Shown here piece by piece: positions 42,609 through 53,189 of a stretch of 64,000 nucleotides of DNA. The number at the start of each line of letters is the position of its first letter. Position 1 is the stretch's first letter. This DNA is from Bremia lactucae (taxonomy: Eukaryota > Oomycota > Peronosporomycetes > Peronosporales > Peronosporaceae). Location: assembly GCF_004359215.1 (NCBI RefSeq), contig NC_090622.1, positions 3,009,491 to 3,073,490 of the forward strand, read 5' to 3'. The translations under genes were made by a program, and so were the position numbers. Below the pieces are notes generated by a model. It did not search any database. It was not told the DNA's origin and worked only from the letters and a program-made list of their open reading frames with translations.

Positions 42609-42940
42609 CCTGGTAGCACTTTGTAGTCCGTCCAAGGACCACAGTTCCAATCATCTAACATGAACATGTTAGATGAAATGAAAATACGCATCACGTTTCG
42701 CGTGATAGCTACTCCTTTCTAAGTGACATAGAAAGGAGTGCGGTCGAACGAATGAGTTCGAGCGTAGGGAACGATGCCATCTTGGCCATGCTGTCCGATT
42801 TCGGACAGAGATGCCCTCCATTCAGCCATCGCCAAGTCCATACAACATGAACTTGACGAGGCGAAGGAGAAGGTAGCCTTGCTTAATCAGCAAGACTCTC
42901 AACACGCAGAAGTTGAGGTTGATGAGGTATCCCTCATCAC
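42609..42940 (+). pseudogene. Gypsy-A leader and gag N-terminus
   Basis: Plus-strand leader, then the gag N-terminal blocks ERMSSSVGNDAILAML and HELDEAKEKVALLNQQDSQH. It runs up to a junction at about 42,917-42,940, where minus-strand gag-protease text begins. The junction region reads GATGAGGTATCCCTCATC, itself an inverted repeat. Confidence 0.75.
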
Positions 42941-44216
42941 CAGGTGCAGAGACACATAATGATTGTGTGTCTGGAGCAACTTTTGTCAAGAGATTTGCAA
43001 ATTCTCTTGAGGTTGCTGGATCAGTAGGGCGTTGCGCCCCTACTGACCCCGTCCATTTTTTGGCGGTCCGCCTCGCTGTTGCGATTTCGCAACAACGTCG
43101 GATCCGCGACCGTTGCCCTTTTTGGCATACGATCCAAAATTACGTTCAGTACCTTTTGGTGCTGGACGTGGGGCACTACACTCATGAGCGTAATGTCCCA
43201 ATTTTTGGCAGCGATGGCATTTCTGCGATCGCTTATTATTCGAAAAGCGAGGTTTCTCGCTTTCGACATAGGAAAGGTCCATGGGTTCTGGACCTCCTAG
43301 TTCGTGTCGTCTAGGTGGACGATATGATGACGAACTTGCTTGAGCCTGTCTCAAGCTAAAAGTCCTCCTGTTCCGCTACGGATATTGCTTCTTCAAGCGT
43401 ATCCAGTTCCAAGCGGAACAGGTGGGTCTTTACGGGACCATCCGTAAGACCTTGCATGAACACCGTAATCAACGTGTGTTCATGGACTGGGTTATTGGTA
43501 ATACAACTCGCTAAGAGTCGTATGTGCTGGGCATATGCGTGCACATCACGCTTGCCTTGCTTAAGTTTCAGAAGCTCTGAACGAGCTCTGAACTCAGCCC
43601 TTGGTGGCTCAAACGTCTGTTTGAGTCGGGTTTTAAAAACCTCTAGCGACCCAAAAACATATGGGTCGCGTAACTTAAGGCCCAATGCCCAAGTTTTGGC
43701 ACGACCTGCCAGATTTGATTGAGCGAATGCGATTTGCATTTGCTCGTCGATAATGTGACGTGCCCTTATGGCATCGTCTAATTCGACAAACCATCTCAAA
43801 AGGGAGTCTTCTTCGACTCCCCTATATTTTGAGATGTCAATCTTTAGAGTTTCGGGACGACGCGTTTGCGTCATCCCAGGCACAGGGGTCTGTACCTGTT
43901 GTAATCTCAACAGTTCCGCCTGTTGAGAGCCTTGCTGATTCAGCAAAGCTACTTTTTCCTTCATCTCGTCAAGTTCATGTTGTATGAACTTGGCGATGGC
44001 TTAATGGAGGGCATCTCTGTCCAAACCAGACAGCATGGCCAAGATGGCATCATTCCATACGGTTCGACTCATTCGTACGACCACACTCCTTTCTATGTCA
44101 CTTCGAAAGGAGCAGCTTTCACGGGAAACGTGATGCGTATTCCCACTATCATCTAACATGTCCATGTTAGATGAAGGATTTGTGATCCTTAGACGGACTA
44201 CAAAGTGCTACCAAGG
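42941..44216 (-). pseudogene. Gypsy-A gag, inverted against its left neighbour
   Basis: Minus strand: gag N-terminus at 44,130-43,970, then 43,964-43,356 open for 202 codons (YRGVEEDSLLRWFVELDDAI, DPYVFGSLEVFKTRLKQTFE, QGLTDGPVKTHLFRLELDTL). One extra A at about 43,358 shifts into 43,354-43,040 with the zinc knuckle CHRCQKLGHYAHEC. The bases 42,941-43,638 are otherwise identical to 35,120-35,816; outside that block the two copies differ clearly. Confidence 0.8.
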
Positions 44217-44657
44217 TGTAAAGGGGCACTACGACTTGTACTGTTTCAGTACAAGTCCACTTCGCACTGCTTCAGTTGCGAGTGGTGCCTTTCGTTATTT
44301 AACGTATACTAGTACGTGCAGAGAAAGACTACTCCTTAAGGTAACTAGCTTATAGAGGGTTAAATGAAAACTGTAATAACATAATTAAGTTTCTCTTCTT
44401 TCTATCTGTTAATGTTAACTTAATTATGAACTAATACTTAACATGCAATTGAAATCTTGTCTATCTCTCTCTTTTGTTTACGTTTACAGCTGATTAGTCT
44501 GCGGGATAAATACATATCTTGGCATATACCTATTTATGCATAAGATTTCTGAACATTACTATATAAAGTAATATTCTCCAAATATTCTCTACCTCTTGGA
44601 TAATATATTAATTAAAACCTTTTAAGTGTTGATTCATGAAACGATACACCCGTTACA
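44217..44657 (-). repeat. LTR-A, minus orientation (first of a tandem pair)
   Basis: Starts TGTAAAGGGGCACTACGACT and ends ACACCCGTTACA. It contains the perfect hairpin 44,233-44,243/44,247-44,257 (11-bp stem, 3-nt loop). It is the 5' LTR of the minus-strand gag at its left. Confidence 0.85.
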
Positions 44658-45118
44658 GGCACTACTGACTTGTACTGCTTCAGTACAATTCCACTTCTCA
44701 CTGCCTCAGTGCGAGTGGTACCTCACGTCACTTCACGTACACTTGTACGTGCAGAGGGAGACTATCTTTAAAACACTTGCTTATAAGGGGGTTAATTAAA
44801 AACTGTATTTGAAATAATTAAGTTCTTCTGCTTTTATCTATTCAATACTAACTTCATTATAAACTAATACAAAACATGTAATAAAGTCTTATCTGTCTCT
44901 CTGTTTATCCAGCGCTGACTGGACCGCGGAGAAAGTAGATATAATGGCCTTTATCTACCAATTTCTTTACGTAATATTCGGAAAGCTCTCCAATGGATAA
45001 GATTTCCGAATATCATATCGTTAAGTAATATTCACCAAATATTATCTACCTTCTAGATAATATATATTAATTAACAACCTTTAAGTGTTAATTTCATGTA
45101 ACGATACACCCCGTTACA
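44658..45118 (-). repeat. LTR-A, minus orientation (second of a tandem pair)
   Basis: Abuts the previous LTR without its first bases (GGCACTACTGACTTG instead of TGTAACGGGGCACTACTG) and ends ACACCCCGTTACA at 45,118. It has a small internal rearrangement near 44,970-45,010 compared with other copies. Confidence 0.8.
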
Positions 45119-45854
45119 TATACGGGTTCAAAGCCATTCGTTGCGTAGAGGGCTTTCTTTATTAAATTAAATTTCGTCATTCCAACAATCCGTTGGAATC
45201 GGTAGCGGCTTTAGTGGCGCACTGCTGGACGGAGCAGGCTTAATGCGCTGACAAAACAAAGCGTCTGTTTTTGGTTAAACTTGAAGTACCTATCTTCATG
45301 TGCGAAAATATGGCAAGGTATGGTTGCTAGAAAGGACATATAAAGAATTCATATCCCAACTCACGTGAACCCATAGGTGCCATTATTACCAAATCTTCTG
45401 GGGGAAGTCGAGAACCAGACGATCACGGAGCCAAAAGGGGCTGGGCGTCTTTTTATCAGTAACGTGGAGATTTTTTTTTGCTCGGCATGGGTTTTGTCAC
45501 ATGATTACAACAAAAGATCACCTTAATGGTCATGTTGACGTGAATTTTGCGATTAGCATATTCGATGAAAGTTGTGGTACAACAAATAACCTAAACGGTG
45601 GACATACCAAAAATAATGATTACTATGCCGTGTCCATGCCCATGTTGTTGCATAAGCAAATCGTTTTTAAGCGGGCATTTCTTTTACAATACCTAACTAC
45701 TCGCAAAATTGTGAGGTGACAAACCTGGCGCGGTAACTCTCAAGGCGATTCATTTCAGCTTCGAAGCGGCAACGGCACACATGGATGTGCCGCCCCTATG
45801 GTTACGAAGCGGCTGGGATTTCGACGTGACTCCGTGCGTAATTTGTGACAACTT

Positions 45855-45900
45855 AGCTGCTGCCTTCTGTTCATGAGTAGATGAACAGAAGGCAGCAGCT
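45855..45900. repeat. Perfect 20-bp inverted repeat with 6-nt loop
   Basis: AGCTGCTGCCTTCTGTTCAT (45,855-45,874), loop GAGTAG, then the exact reverse complement (45,881-45,900). It is not inside any gypsy element. Confidence 0.97.
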
Positions 45901-46554
45901 GGGCAAGCGGGAAAAATAAGGTAAAAGTAGGAGGGAGCCCGCAAGATTCTTTTCGACCGACCGCAAAGGCAAGGTAGCCATTAGGGGCGGCGAACCCAAC
46001 CTCATTTTAAGTACGAAAGCCTCGCCTCGCGATATTCCACGATTCAGTGCCATTCTCGCAGTTCATGTAATTTTTAGAAAAGTCAATAAAAGGGTCAAAT
46101 AGGATTTTATGACAAAATTAGATATTAATATTGAAAAAGGATTTTGTAGCGGACTCATACAAATCATTTAAGGTCACATTTGCGTCTGGCTCTCATTTCA
46201 AATCCGGCTTGCAAATATTTCACTACCTCCAACCTTGACTCTTTCGACGGCAAGCTAGGCAATTATCAAAACAACAAATTTTGATATTCGACTTGGGAAA
46301 TGTAAGGCGATTACGAAAACGATACTGCAATTGGTGTGAATATCATCGCTGCACGTCTACCCACGGTTTACATGGGTACACTTAGAAAAAAAATACCAGA
46401 TGAGGGCTCTGTTTGAGCCATCCGGCGCGTGTTTAGCGGCTTGTTCTACCTAAGCGGTTTCTTCAAATCCACGCTTTCCCGCGTTTACGTCGTACCCATG
46501 ACTCGTACGAGATCAGCGACGGGTTTGGCAACACTGCCTAAACGAAAAATATTC

Positions 46555-46595
46555 AAAGCTGTCGCATACCGCAATCGTCGCTATGCGACAGCTTT
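46555..46595. repeat. Perfect 14-bp inverted repeat with 13-nt loop
   Basis: AAAGCTGTCGCATA (46,555-46,568) and its exact reverse complement at 46,582-46,595. It lies within a short frame of no known similarity. Confidence 0.95.
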
Positions 46596-47955
46596 GTTTA
46601 TTTTGTTCAAGCAATCACGTTACCAAATCCTGACTTTACACAGCCGTCCCGACGATTTTTTTATACCGTAGTTTGGCTTAAATTACAGCTTAAAAATATG
46701 TTAACTGACTGTAGGACTTAACGGAAGGCAACACTTTTAACACTCGTGACGTTCTGGTGTAAGCTTCTTCAAATTTTTAAATTATGTAGTAAGTCATTGC
46801 AGCCTGTCTCGAAGTGAATACTTTATCGACCCCAAATAGGCCATGCATTGCATTTTTCTACCGACATTTTCGGATGGCGTAAGTCCATGGGTCGTGACTG
46901 GAAATCGAAGGTTTGCAAGTGTGCAAAAGAGCCACCGTCGGTCGGACAAAATTGTTAAAATTTACCAAGTACCCGACCTAGATGTCTCGGTATTGAATTT
47001 GAAAATACGCAAGCTGTTGTCCCATTATAAGTATGTTCGATGGTCCGCTCAAAGAGCGACCACCGAGAACTAATCGTGCTGCATTGTGAGTTCTTTTAAG
47101 AGTACGCTCTTTTAAAGGCTGCGATTAAGTTGTGCGTATGACAAATCTGGCCACGGCAGGTACACCTACGAAACAAATGGTCGATATATTCAGCACATGA
47201 AAATCACGCCAAACAGGCCCGGCGTTAGTCGACGACTACCGAGGAACCACAGTTGAGCAGAAAGGCAAATACGGAATTTTCCTCCCGTCTCTTTCTACGA
47301 ATCATAATCAGCTTCGAGGCCCATCTTTCGTGAAGGTGTCATGAGAAAAATCCGAATTCCGTTCAATATTTCGGGGAATCATCAAGCGCTACAGGCAACG
47401 AAAGCTAAGTCTGCTCCGTGAAGTCGCCTTCAAATACACAGTTTGCTTCAATCATTTGGTTCTTGCTGGCTAGTCTAATGGCGTATCCCAGCTTGCTTTG
47501 CAATCTGTGACAACACCTCATATCTATTTCAAAGAATCCGGATAGTCGAATGTACGAAAGGGCCTCAAAGACGCCACGGTCGCCGCGTGCTTTTGTTTAA
47601 ATGTGCAAATAATAAACGGTTACAGTCGCGGGAAATCTTAGGATTCGCGACCGTGAGAACCACCCCACAGGCGCGTCTGCGCTCAAGGTCTTCCTAAGTG
47701 CTTGGACAGCCGCCCTCGTACTGTACATGCAATGTCAAATCGCTCGGCACAGCGGGCAGATCGACTAAACTGGACGGCCCGACGAGAAACCTTGCACCGT
47801 CAGTGTCCGTGATACCCTTCCACTCTACACCATCACATCGATTGCTCTTGGCTTGAGACCGCCCTCCCAGACTTTAGGTAGACGATATGCGACTTACTTT
47901 TCAGTCGACACTTTTCCATCTGCCGACTGCAAGCTCTTTCATTAGATAGACACGG

Positions 47956-48519
47956 ATGATGCACTCGCCCCTTGACGCCTCCGAATTGACGGACGGTACA
48001 TCTGTAAAAGAGGTGGCCCCGTTTCTAAAGAGCCTCCGTCGCATGCTCGACAGCGAGTCTGCGCGCATCTTGCGCTGGACGCCCGACGGCAAGGCGTTTG
48101 AGATTCACGACATGGCCGCCATGACGAGCTACGTGCTACCCAAGTACTTTAAGCACCGAAAGTACGCTAGTTTTCAACGCCAACTCAACTACTTTCACTT
48201 TCGAAAGTGGACCAAATCCCGTGCCGTCGTGTGCACGTTTTCAAACCAATTCTTTCAGCGCGACCAGCCCGCACTGACGTGGCGTATTACAAGGAAGCGG
48301 GCGCTTTCGCCCCCGCATAGCACGACCGTAAATGAGACGCTATCAATGTCGGACGTGCATTTTTCCAAGGACGTGGCCCCCGTGGTGACCGTGGAGGCGT
48401 CGCTGCCATTGACCAATTGTCCCGCGGACGAAGACGCATCGCTCGCGTGGGTCGACGTGCTCTACGCGGCGCTCGATTTCGACGACAGTACCCCGACGCG
48501 AACCGATTGCTTTGCGTAG
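47956..48519 (+). CDS. HSF-type DNA-binding protein, short form
   Basis: Single-exon protein of 187 aa; two adjacent ATGs at 47,956 and 47,959. Residues about 21-115 form the heat-shock-factor winged-helix DNA-binding domain: APFLKSLRRMLDSES, ILRWTPDGKAFEIHD, then VLPKYFKHRKYASFQRQLNY with the recognition helix SFQRQLNYFHFRKW (72-85), and the wing/end QFFQRDQPALTWRITRKR (98-115). HSFs bind nGAAn repeats in promoters. The protein lacks the heptad-repeat HR-A/B coiled coil that trimerises classical HSFs. It has only a ~70-aa tail, ending in an acidic aromatic patch (EDASLAWVDVLYAALDFDDS) that could activate transcription. Oomycetes carry many such short HSF-like proteins. Codon use is GC-rich at third positions, unlike the surrounding AT-rich debris, as expected for a functional gene. 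Confidence 0.92.
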   Translation: MMHSPLDASELTDGTSVKEVAPFLKSLRRMLDSESARILRWTPDGKAFEIHDMAAMTSYVLPKYFKHRKYASFQRQLNYFHFRKWTKSRAVVCTFSNQFFQRDQPALTWRITRKRALSPPHSTTVNETLSMSDVHFSKDVAPVVTVEASLPLTNCPADEDASLAWVDVLYAALDFDDSTPTRTDCFA

Positions 48520-48565
48520 ACGGAAAGGTGCTGTCGATCTAAATTTGCTAGTTCAAATACCCTTC

Positions 48566-48592
48566 ACGAACGGCCCCAAGGACCGTTCGCTA
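48566..48592. terminator. Hairpin downstream of the HSF-type gene
   Basis: ACGAACGGCCCC and GGACCGTTCG can pair (7 bp, one mismatch, 2 bp) about 50 bp after the stop codon. Eukaryotic 3' ends do not need such a structure, so a role is only a guess. Confidence 0.25.
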
Positions 48593-48639
48593 CAATTACA
48601 ACCTACGCGACGTCGAAGCGTCTTTTACGGTCAATGAGA

Positions 48640-50005
48640 ATCTACTTATATAAGTTTATACATATATTTACACATCGAAATGGATGCATACCCTGTCGTT
48701 TTCTTTCGCGTGTAATCTTTCGACGTTGTCGCGCCGAGAATTTGTGAGAATGGGTGATAGTACTATCGACGTCGCTTCGACCGACATAAGTAATCATTCC
48801 CCAAAAGATAAATAGTGCCAGCAGCTGGTAAGAAACAAGAACAAAGAATGCTACGAACACGATGTGTCGCCTTTATCTCTTCTCTCGGAATCCTGGTGAA
48901 ATTATGACTCAGGACCCTGTCTATCCATCATGGGAATGGGGATTTGAGCCAGGAGAAACTCGAGGAATACTATCTACGTGTCTTCCCTAAGATTCGACTG
49001 AGCACAGGATCGTTTGTCTCCTCTAATGGACGAAATTACTTAACGCACATGTGATCCTCAGGACTTCGTGCTGTTGCCTGCAGCCATCGGTATCTGATTC
49101 GGTCGATTACTCGATCCTTTTAAAAAAGAATGCATCGATATAAGCAGGAAGGACGGAAAAGAAGGTTTGATTACGAGCGCAATGGCGTTGCCGCAGTAGT
49201 CGCTCGCGAGAGACGGTGCGACTATTTGGAAGCGCTCTTTGCGTTGAGTCAAGACGGGATTAGTCGAAGATGTTAGGCTTTTCGTGGACCAAGGGCTCGT
49301 GGCGTTGCATCTGTCTAATGCGTGCTCGACCGGTCAGCATTGGGTTGTACTGTAAAACACCGGAAACAAGTCGGTTCTCTGTATTGTCTCCACAAATGAT
49401 CCGATGTCCTCGTGCAGCCAGAGCCAAGAATCAGACATCAGAAGTTGCGTAGCAGCCATAAAATGTAAATTAAATCAATTCAGTATTGGATTGAAAAGGG
49501 TATGAAACTATTCAGTGTGACCATCACTCAGCTTTAACAACGTGTTTCCTTGACACACATTCTCGAATTTGCAGCCCAATGACTCTTGAAGTGTTGTTCC
49601 AACTGGTGGATAGTGAAGGCAACACAGTTGGCAGAGCCGACCGCCATCTGAGAAGCCACCTGTTGTAAATCTTTGGATCGCTGTAAAGATAAATTACAGC
49701 GACAGTCTATTGTCGTGTGCGACGTCAACTTGTTCGAAAAAAACGACCGGCATTCGACAGGAGCAGGCGTTGGAATAGAAGCGCCGGTAGGATTTTATGG
49801 TCGCTTCAAGCAAGATGTGCTCAATACCGACGCAGCGCCGAGTGGGGTTTGATGCGGAACCAGCATTAAAGAAGCCTAAGACATCAACTGGCATTCTGGA
49901 GAGGAGGTGAAGCCGATTGGGCACAACTAGGAGTTCGATACGTGGCAGGTTGGTGGCTGCGCTCTCGACATGTGCCGCGTTGAAACGGTTGTTTTTTCTT
50001 AAGTG
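48640..50005 (-). pseudogene. Unrecognised coding-like stretches on the minus strand
   Basis: Three minus-strand stretches look coding but need frame changes between them. 50,005-49,697 holds RFNAAHVESAATNLPRIELL then MPVDVLGFFNAGSASNPTRR. 49,725-49,536 holds LQRSKDLQQVASQMAVGSAN then FTIHQLEQHFKSHWAANS. 49,450-49,058 holds SWLWLHEDIGSFVETIQRTD, a stop, then PVLTQRKERFQIVAPSLASD. A further segment at 48,870-48,660 has a strong membrane helix (FVAFFVLVSYQLLALFIFWG) and a basic tail. They could be exons of one membrane protein gene or a decayed gene. I recognise no family and could not place splice sites, so no function is proposed. Confidence 0.3.
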
Positions 50006-50179
50006 TTTCTACCCTCGAAAAGATTCGATATATGTTGATAAAGTATTCGAGGTTTATTGGAAGTAAACATGAAGACTTTGTTCGTGGGTTCGCATATTGT
50101 TGGCAGAAGATGCTGGACGTGTTGTTCGCGATCTATACGGCCTTAATCATACGTATTGTTTTGAAAACAATAGGGTAAA

Positions 50180-50398
50180 GTTTTTTTTGTATCTGGATAT
50201 TAATAACTAAAACTCCATTTTATGATTAACAAATGTGGTCGCTGGCGGCTGAAATCTATTTTAAATTAGCTAGGGTAAGGTTTTTATATTAAAATTTTTT
50301 TATTAACTTCCAGTACACCTTTTGATCTTAATAGCGTCTAGTGCCTTCATAAGGCTTGCGCTTTGATCCGTGAGAGATAAAAGCCTTTTTAAGGTACA
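50180..50398 (+). repeat. LTR-B fragment
   Basis: Follows LTR-B from its start (TGATTAACAAATGTGGTCGC near 50,223) through TTTTGATCTTAATAGCGTCTAGTGCC to GAGAGATAAAAGCC, then breaks into LTR-A at 50,400. Confidence 0.7.
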
Positions 50399-50399
50399 T

Positions 50400-50618
50400 T
50401 GTAACAAAGCACTTCCGACTTGTACTGCTTTAGTACAAGTCCGCTTCAGTGCGAGTGATGCCTCACGTCACTTCATGTACACTAGAACGTGCAGAGGAAA
50501 ACTCATTTTAAAAACACTTGCTTTAAAGAGGGTTAAAATAAAACTGTATTTGTATAATTAAGTTCTTCTGTTTCTATCTATTCAATACTAACATCAATTT
50601 AAACTAATACAAAACTAT
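50400..50618 (-). repeat. LTR-A fragment, minus orientation
   Basis: Starts TGTAACAAAGCACTTCCGAC and follows the minus-strand LTR-A to AAACTAATACAAAAC, then breaks into the integrase-chromodomain region. Confidence 0.75.
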
Positions 50619-50805
50619 GTCCTCGAACGGTCTTTTAACCGCTTGATATGGTGAGCCGGCACCGTCTGCTCCAACGAGCGACGCTTGCCGCGCTCGTGGT
50701 CAAGTCCCTACTCCAAATCATGGAGGGAGTGATCGATTTTGTCGATCTTCGACATGAAATCCGACACACGGTTCGGATCTAATTTTCTTTCCTCCACCAC
50801 AACCA

Positions 50806-51063
50806 TTGGTGGATTTCCACGGTGGTCAACGTTTCCTTGTGGAACGTATCCAGAACCACCGTGATGTGAAGCGGCAGCGAATGAGGTATCTTGTTCGCTG
50901 GCGCGGTTATCCACCTTCACATGACAGCTGGGAGCCTCGTTCCCAGCTGGTTGCTGACGTTGAGGGACGAGGCCCTCATTATAATGAGATCCATCCGATG
51001 GTTCAGAAGGCCCACCGGAAAACACACGCCCCTGGCGCCGGTAAATCGATTGCAAAACGTTAA
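50806..51063 (+). CDS. Gypsy-A chromodomain, uninterrupted
   Basis: Open for 85 codons, reading HGGQRFLVERIQNHRDVKRQ, then MRYLVRWRGYPPSHDSWEPR and SQLVADVEGRGPHYN. It has the aromatic and W residues expected of a chromodomain (Y-LVRW-G, SWEP). In chromoviruses this integrase tail guides insertion toward modified chromatin. It is the C-terminal end of a pol whose rest is missing here; upstream (50,625-50,800) is the C-terminal linker. Confidence 0.75.
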   Translation: MVDFHGGQRFLVERIQNHRDVKRQRMRYLVRWRGYPPSHDSWEPRSQLVADVEGRGPHYNEIHPMVQKAHRKTHAPGAGKSIAKR

Positions 51064-51414
51064 TCGCACCCCGCACCTCAAAAGAGATGCGAGCCCTTTC
51101 CCAGGGCAAAGAAAAGAAAGAGACATCCCCTTTTACTCGCTTCGTGTTGTCAACGCAAGACGGACAGGGATCACCCCACGTGGGGTTGGAAGTCTTGCCT
51201 CACGAGACAACCGATGAAATTTATGCCTTGCACCGGTTGCAGTTCGTTTTTTTAAACTTAACGCTTATCGCGTTAAGTCTTCAAAGCCAGGCTTCGACTC
51301 CGATGTCTTTGGCATTGCGAATAAACGCGCTACAGGCTTGCATAAGCGAGATTTTATCTCATTTGTTGTTGCCACTATACCATTGATGCTTAAGACAAGC
51401 CCATCGTCTTAGAA

Positions 51415-52075
51415 GTCTTCCTCAGCCCGAAAGCTCTTCGCGCTGGGATCAAGGCCATGTTGCTTTGTCGCAATAAATTAGGGATATTTATTGTGAGGAG
51501 TAGTCTCTCCAGACAAGCTATTGACTAGCCGTTCAAGCAAAAGCCAAGGCTTCTTCTCACGGGCAAGACGATACATTTTTTTTGTTTTCTACGCTCCCCT
51601 GAGTGAAACCCACTGAAGCAGGGTACCACAAGATCTTTTATTCAGATGGATTACGCCATCGTCATCACCACGCACAGAAATTTGTGCGGGTGACAGCACG
51701 GGAGACGGTGCTGGCGATGAGGAATCATCCTCATCGTCGGAACCAAACATGCTTTAGCACGTCTATCCGATTGAGCCCCCCCCATTCGAAGGCTCATAAA
51801 CAGCCGCCTGACTACTATCAGGCGACTGTTCTGCTCTGCCCTAGTCGGCCATTTCGTCCGATTCGCATTCGTGGTCGACCTCGAAAGAGGGGTCGCATTC
51901 ACGTAGTGAATCACCACGTGCACCTGCAACATCTAGGTTGCAGGAGAAGACGATTCTACGGCAGATGGAACGTCTTCCGCAAGAGACAATAATGCGTCAT
52001 TCACGGCTGCATGAACCGCAGCCGAAGGCGCCGCACTATTAGCAAACCGCATGGACTCGTTAACCATGCGATAGA
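51415..52075 (-). pseudogene. Antisense accessory reading frame of Gypsy-A, second copy
   Basis: The minus strand is closely similar to 32,525-33,181. It starts MVNESMRFANSAAPSAAV, continues Ala-rich and then acidic, and ends with the same KSFRAEEDF-like tail at about 51,415. Stops and indels break it. It keeps the same position, opposite pol and between chromodomain and 3' LTR. Confidence 0.5.
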
Positions 52076-52217
52076 ATTACAAAAGATGGTTCCGACTAAT
52101 CCACATCGTTTTCAATTAAATGGTCTTATAGTTACCACTCTATCGTTACGGATGCAGCATTGACTGCGTTTTTTGTCCAATGACAGTCAGAGCGATTGTC
52201 GATTAAGGGAGGGGTGA

Positions 52218-52425
52218 TGTAACGGGGTGTATCGTTACATGAAATTTACACTTAAAGGCTGTTAATTTATTTATTATCTAAGAGATAGATAATATTTGGA
52301 ATATATTGCTTTACATAGTAATATTCTAAAAGCTTATCCGTTGGTAGATTTAGACCATTATATCTACTTTCTTCGCGGTCCAGTCAGCGCTGGACGCGCG
52401 CAAAGAGAGAGACAGATAAGATTTC
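52218..52425 (+). repeat. LTR-A 5' part, plus orientation
   Basis: TGTAACGGGGTGTATCGTTA start, broken after about 208 bp at GACAGATAAGATTT. It is the 3' LTR of the copy at 50.6-52.1 kb. Confidence 0.75.
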
Positions 52426-52429
52426 TATT

Positions 52430-52785
52430 AGTGCGTACTCCGTTTGGAGTACGAACGGAGATATCACGCTCTTCGTGATGAGGCTGTCGTCAGCTCATCG
52501 CAATTTCGAGGATTTTCGGAACCGGCATGAGAAACTCCAGATTCAACATGAGAACCGGGTTCGCGGTCACATGAATCTCATAGGGATTCTTGAAAAGGGT
52601 GGTCCGATCCGTCCTCGGAAGAAGCCGAGTACTGGTGGTACGGGCGGAGCCGAGCAACGTAAAGCGTAGGATCCGCTCAAATCCTGCGTGGCAATTATAT
52701 TGTGTACGCGTTGCCCTTGCGATGCAGTACACGGAAAGGCCTAATGAACTTGAGTAGTAGTTTACTATTACCCACATTAGTAACT
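52430..52785 (-). pseudogene. Gypsy-A pol C-terminal linker fragment
   Basis: Complementary in content to 31,390-31,720. It includes the region equivalent to TIELPRR...THPxFYVGRL and the DFRNRHEKLQIQH-like stretch on the other strand. The longest frame (52,777-52,490, minus) is a shadow in part, so only the nucleotide similarity is used. Confidence 0.45.
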
Positions 52786-52789
52786 ATAT

Positions 52790-53189
52790 GCTATACTCAG
52801 AATGTTAATCTTTAAGGTTTCGGGACGACGCGTGTGCGTCTTCCCAGGTACAGGGGTCTGTACCTGCTGTAACCTCAACAGTTCTGCTTGTTGAGAGCCT
52901 TGCTGTTTAAACAAGACTACCTTCTCATCCTCCTTCGCCTCGTCAAGTTCATGATGTATGAACTTGGCGATGGTTGAATGGAGGGCATCTCTGTCCAAAC
53001 CGGATAGCATGGCCAAGATGGCATCATTCCCTACGGTTTGGCTCATTCATTCGACAACACTCCTTTCGATGTCACTTAGAAATGAGTAGCTATCACGCGT
53101 AACGTGATGCCTATTTCCATTATCATCTAATATGTCCATGTTAGATGGAGGAAATGTGGTCGTTGCACGGACTACAAAGTGCTAAAGCG
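52790..53189 (-). pseudogene. Gypsy-A leader and gag N-terminus
   Basis: The minus strand from 53,046 reads MSQTVGNDAILAMLSGLDRD, HHELDEAKEDEKVVLFKQQG and LLRLQQVQTPVPGKTHTRRP, up to a break at about 52,795. The leader 53,047-53,189 contains the ACATG/CATGT hairpin of the family. Confidence 0.7.

Larger units (their letters stand above)
45119..47955. other. Unique region, no gene recognised
   Basis: Several short frames exist on both strands, but none has recognisable similarity or coding-like composition. Two perfect long hairpins stand out at 45,855-45,900 and 46,555-46,595. Confidence 0.5.

Noticed and set aside
42601..42640. tRNA-like TGGTAGCA block after LTRs
   Set aside because: It recurs right after LTR ends and is better read as the primer-binding region, not a tRNA gene.
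45501..45719. Small plus-strand frame (and others at 46,429-46,671 and 46,843-47,073)
   Set aside because: No similarity or coding bias; the frame at 46,429 runs through a perfect hairpin and has no ATG at its 5' end.
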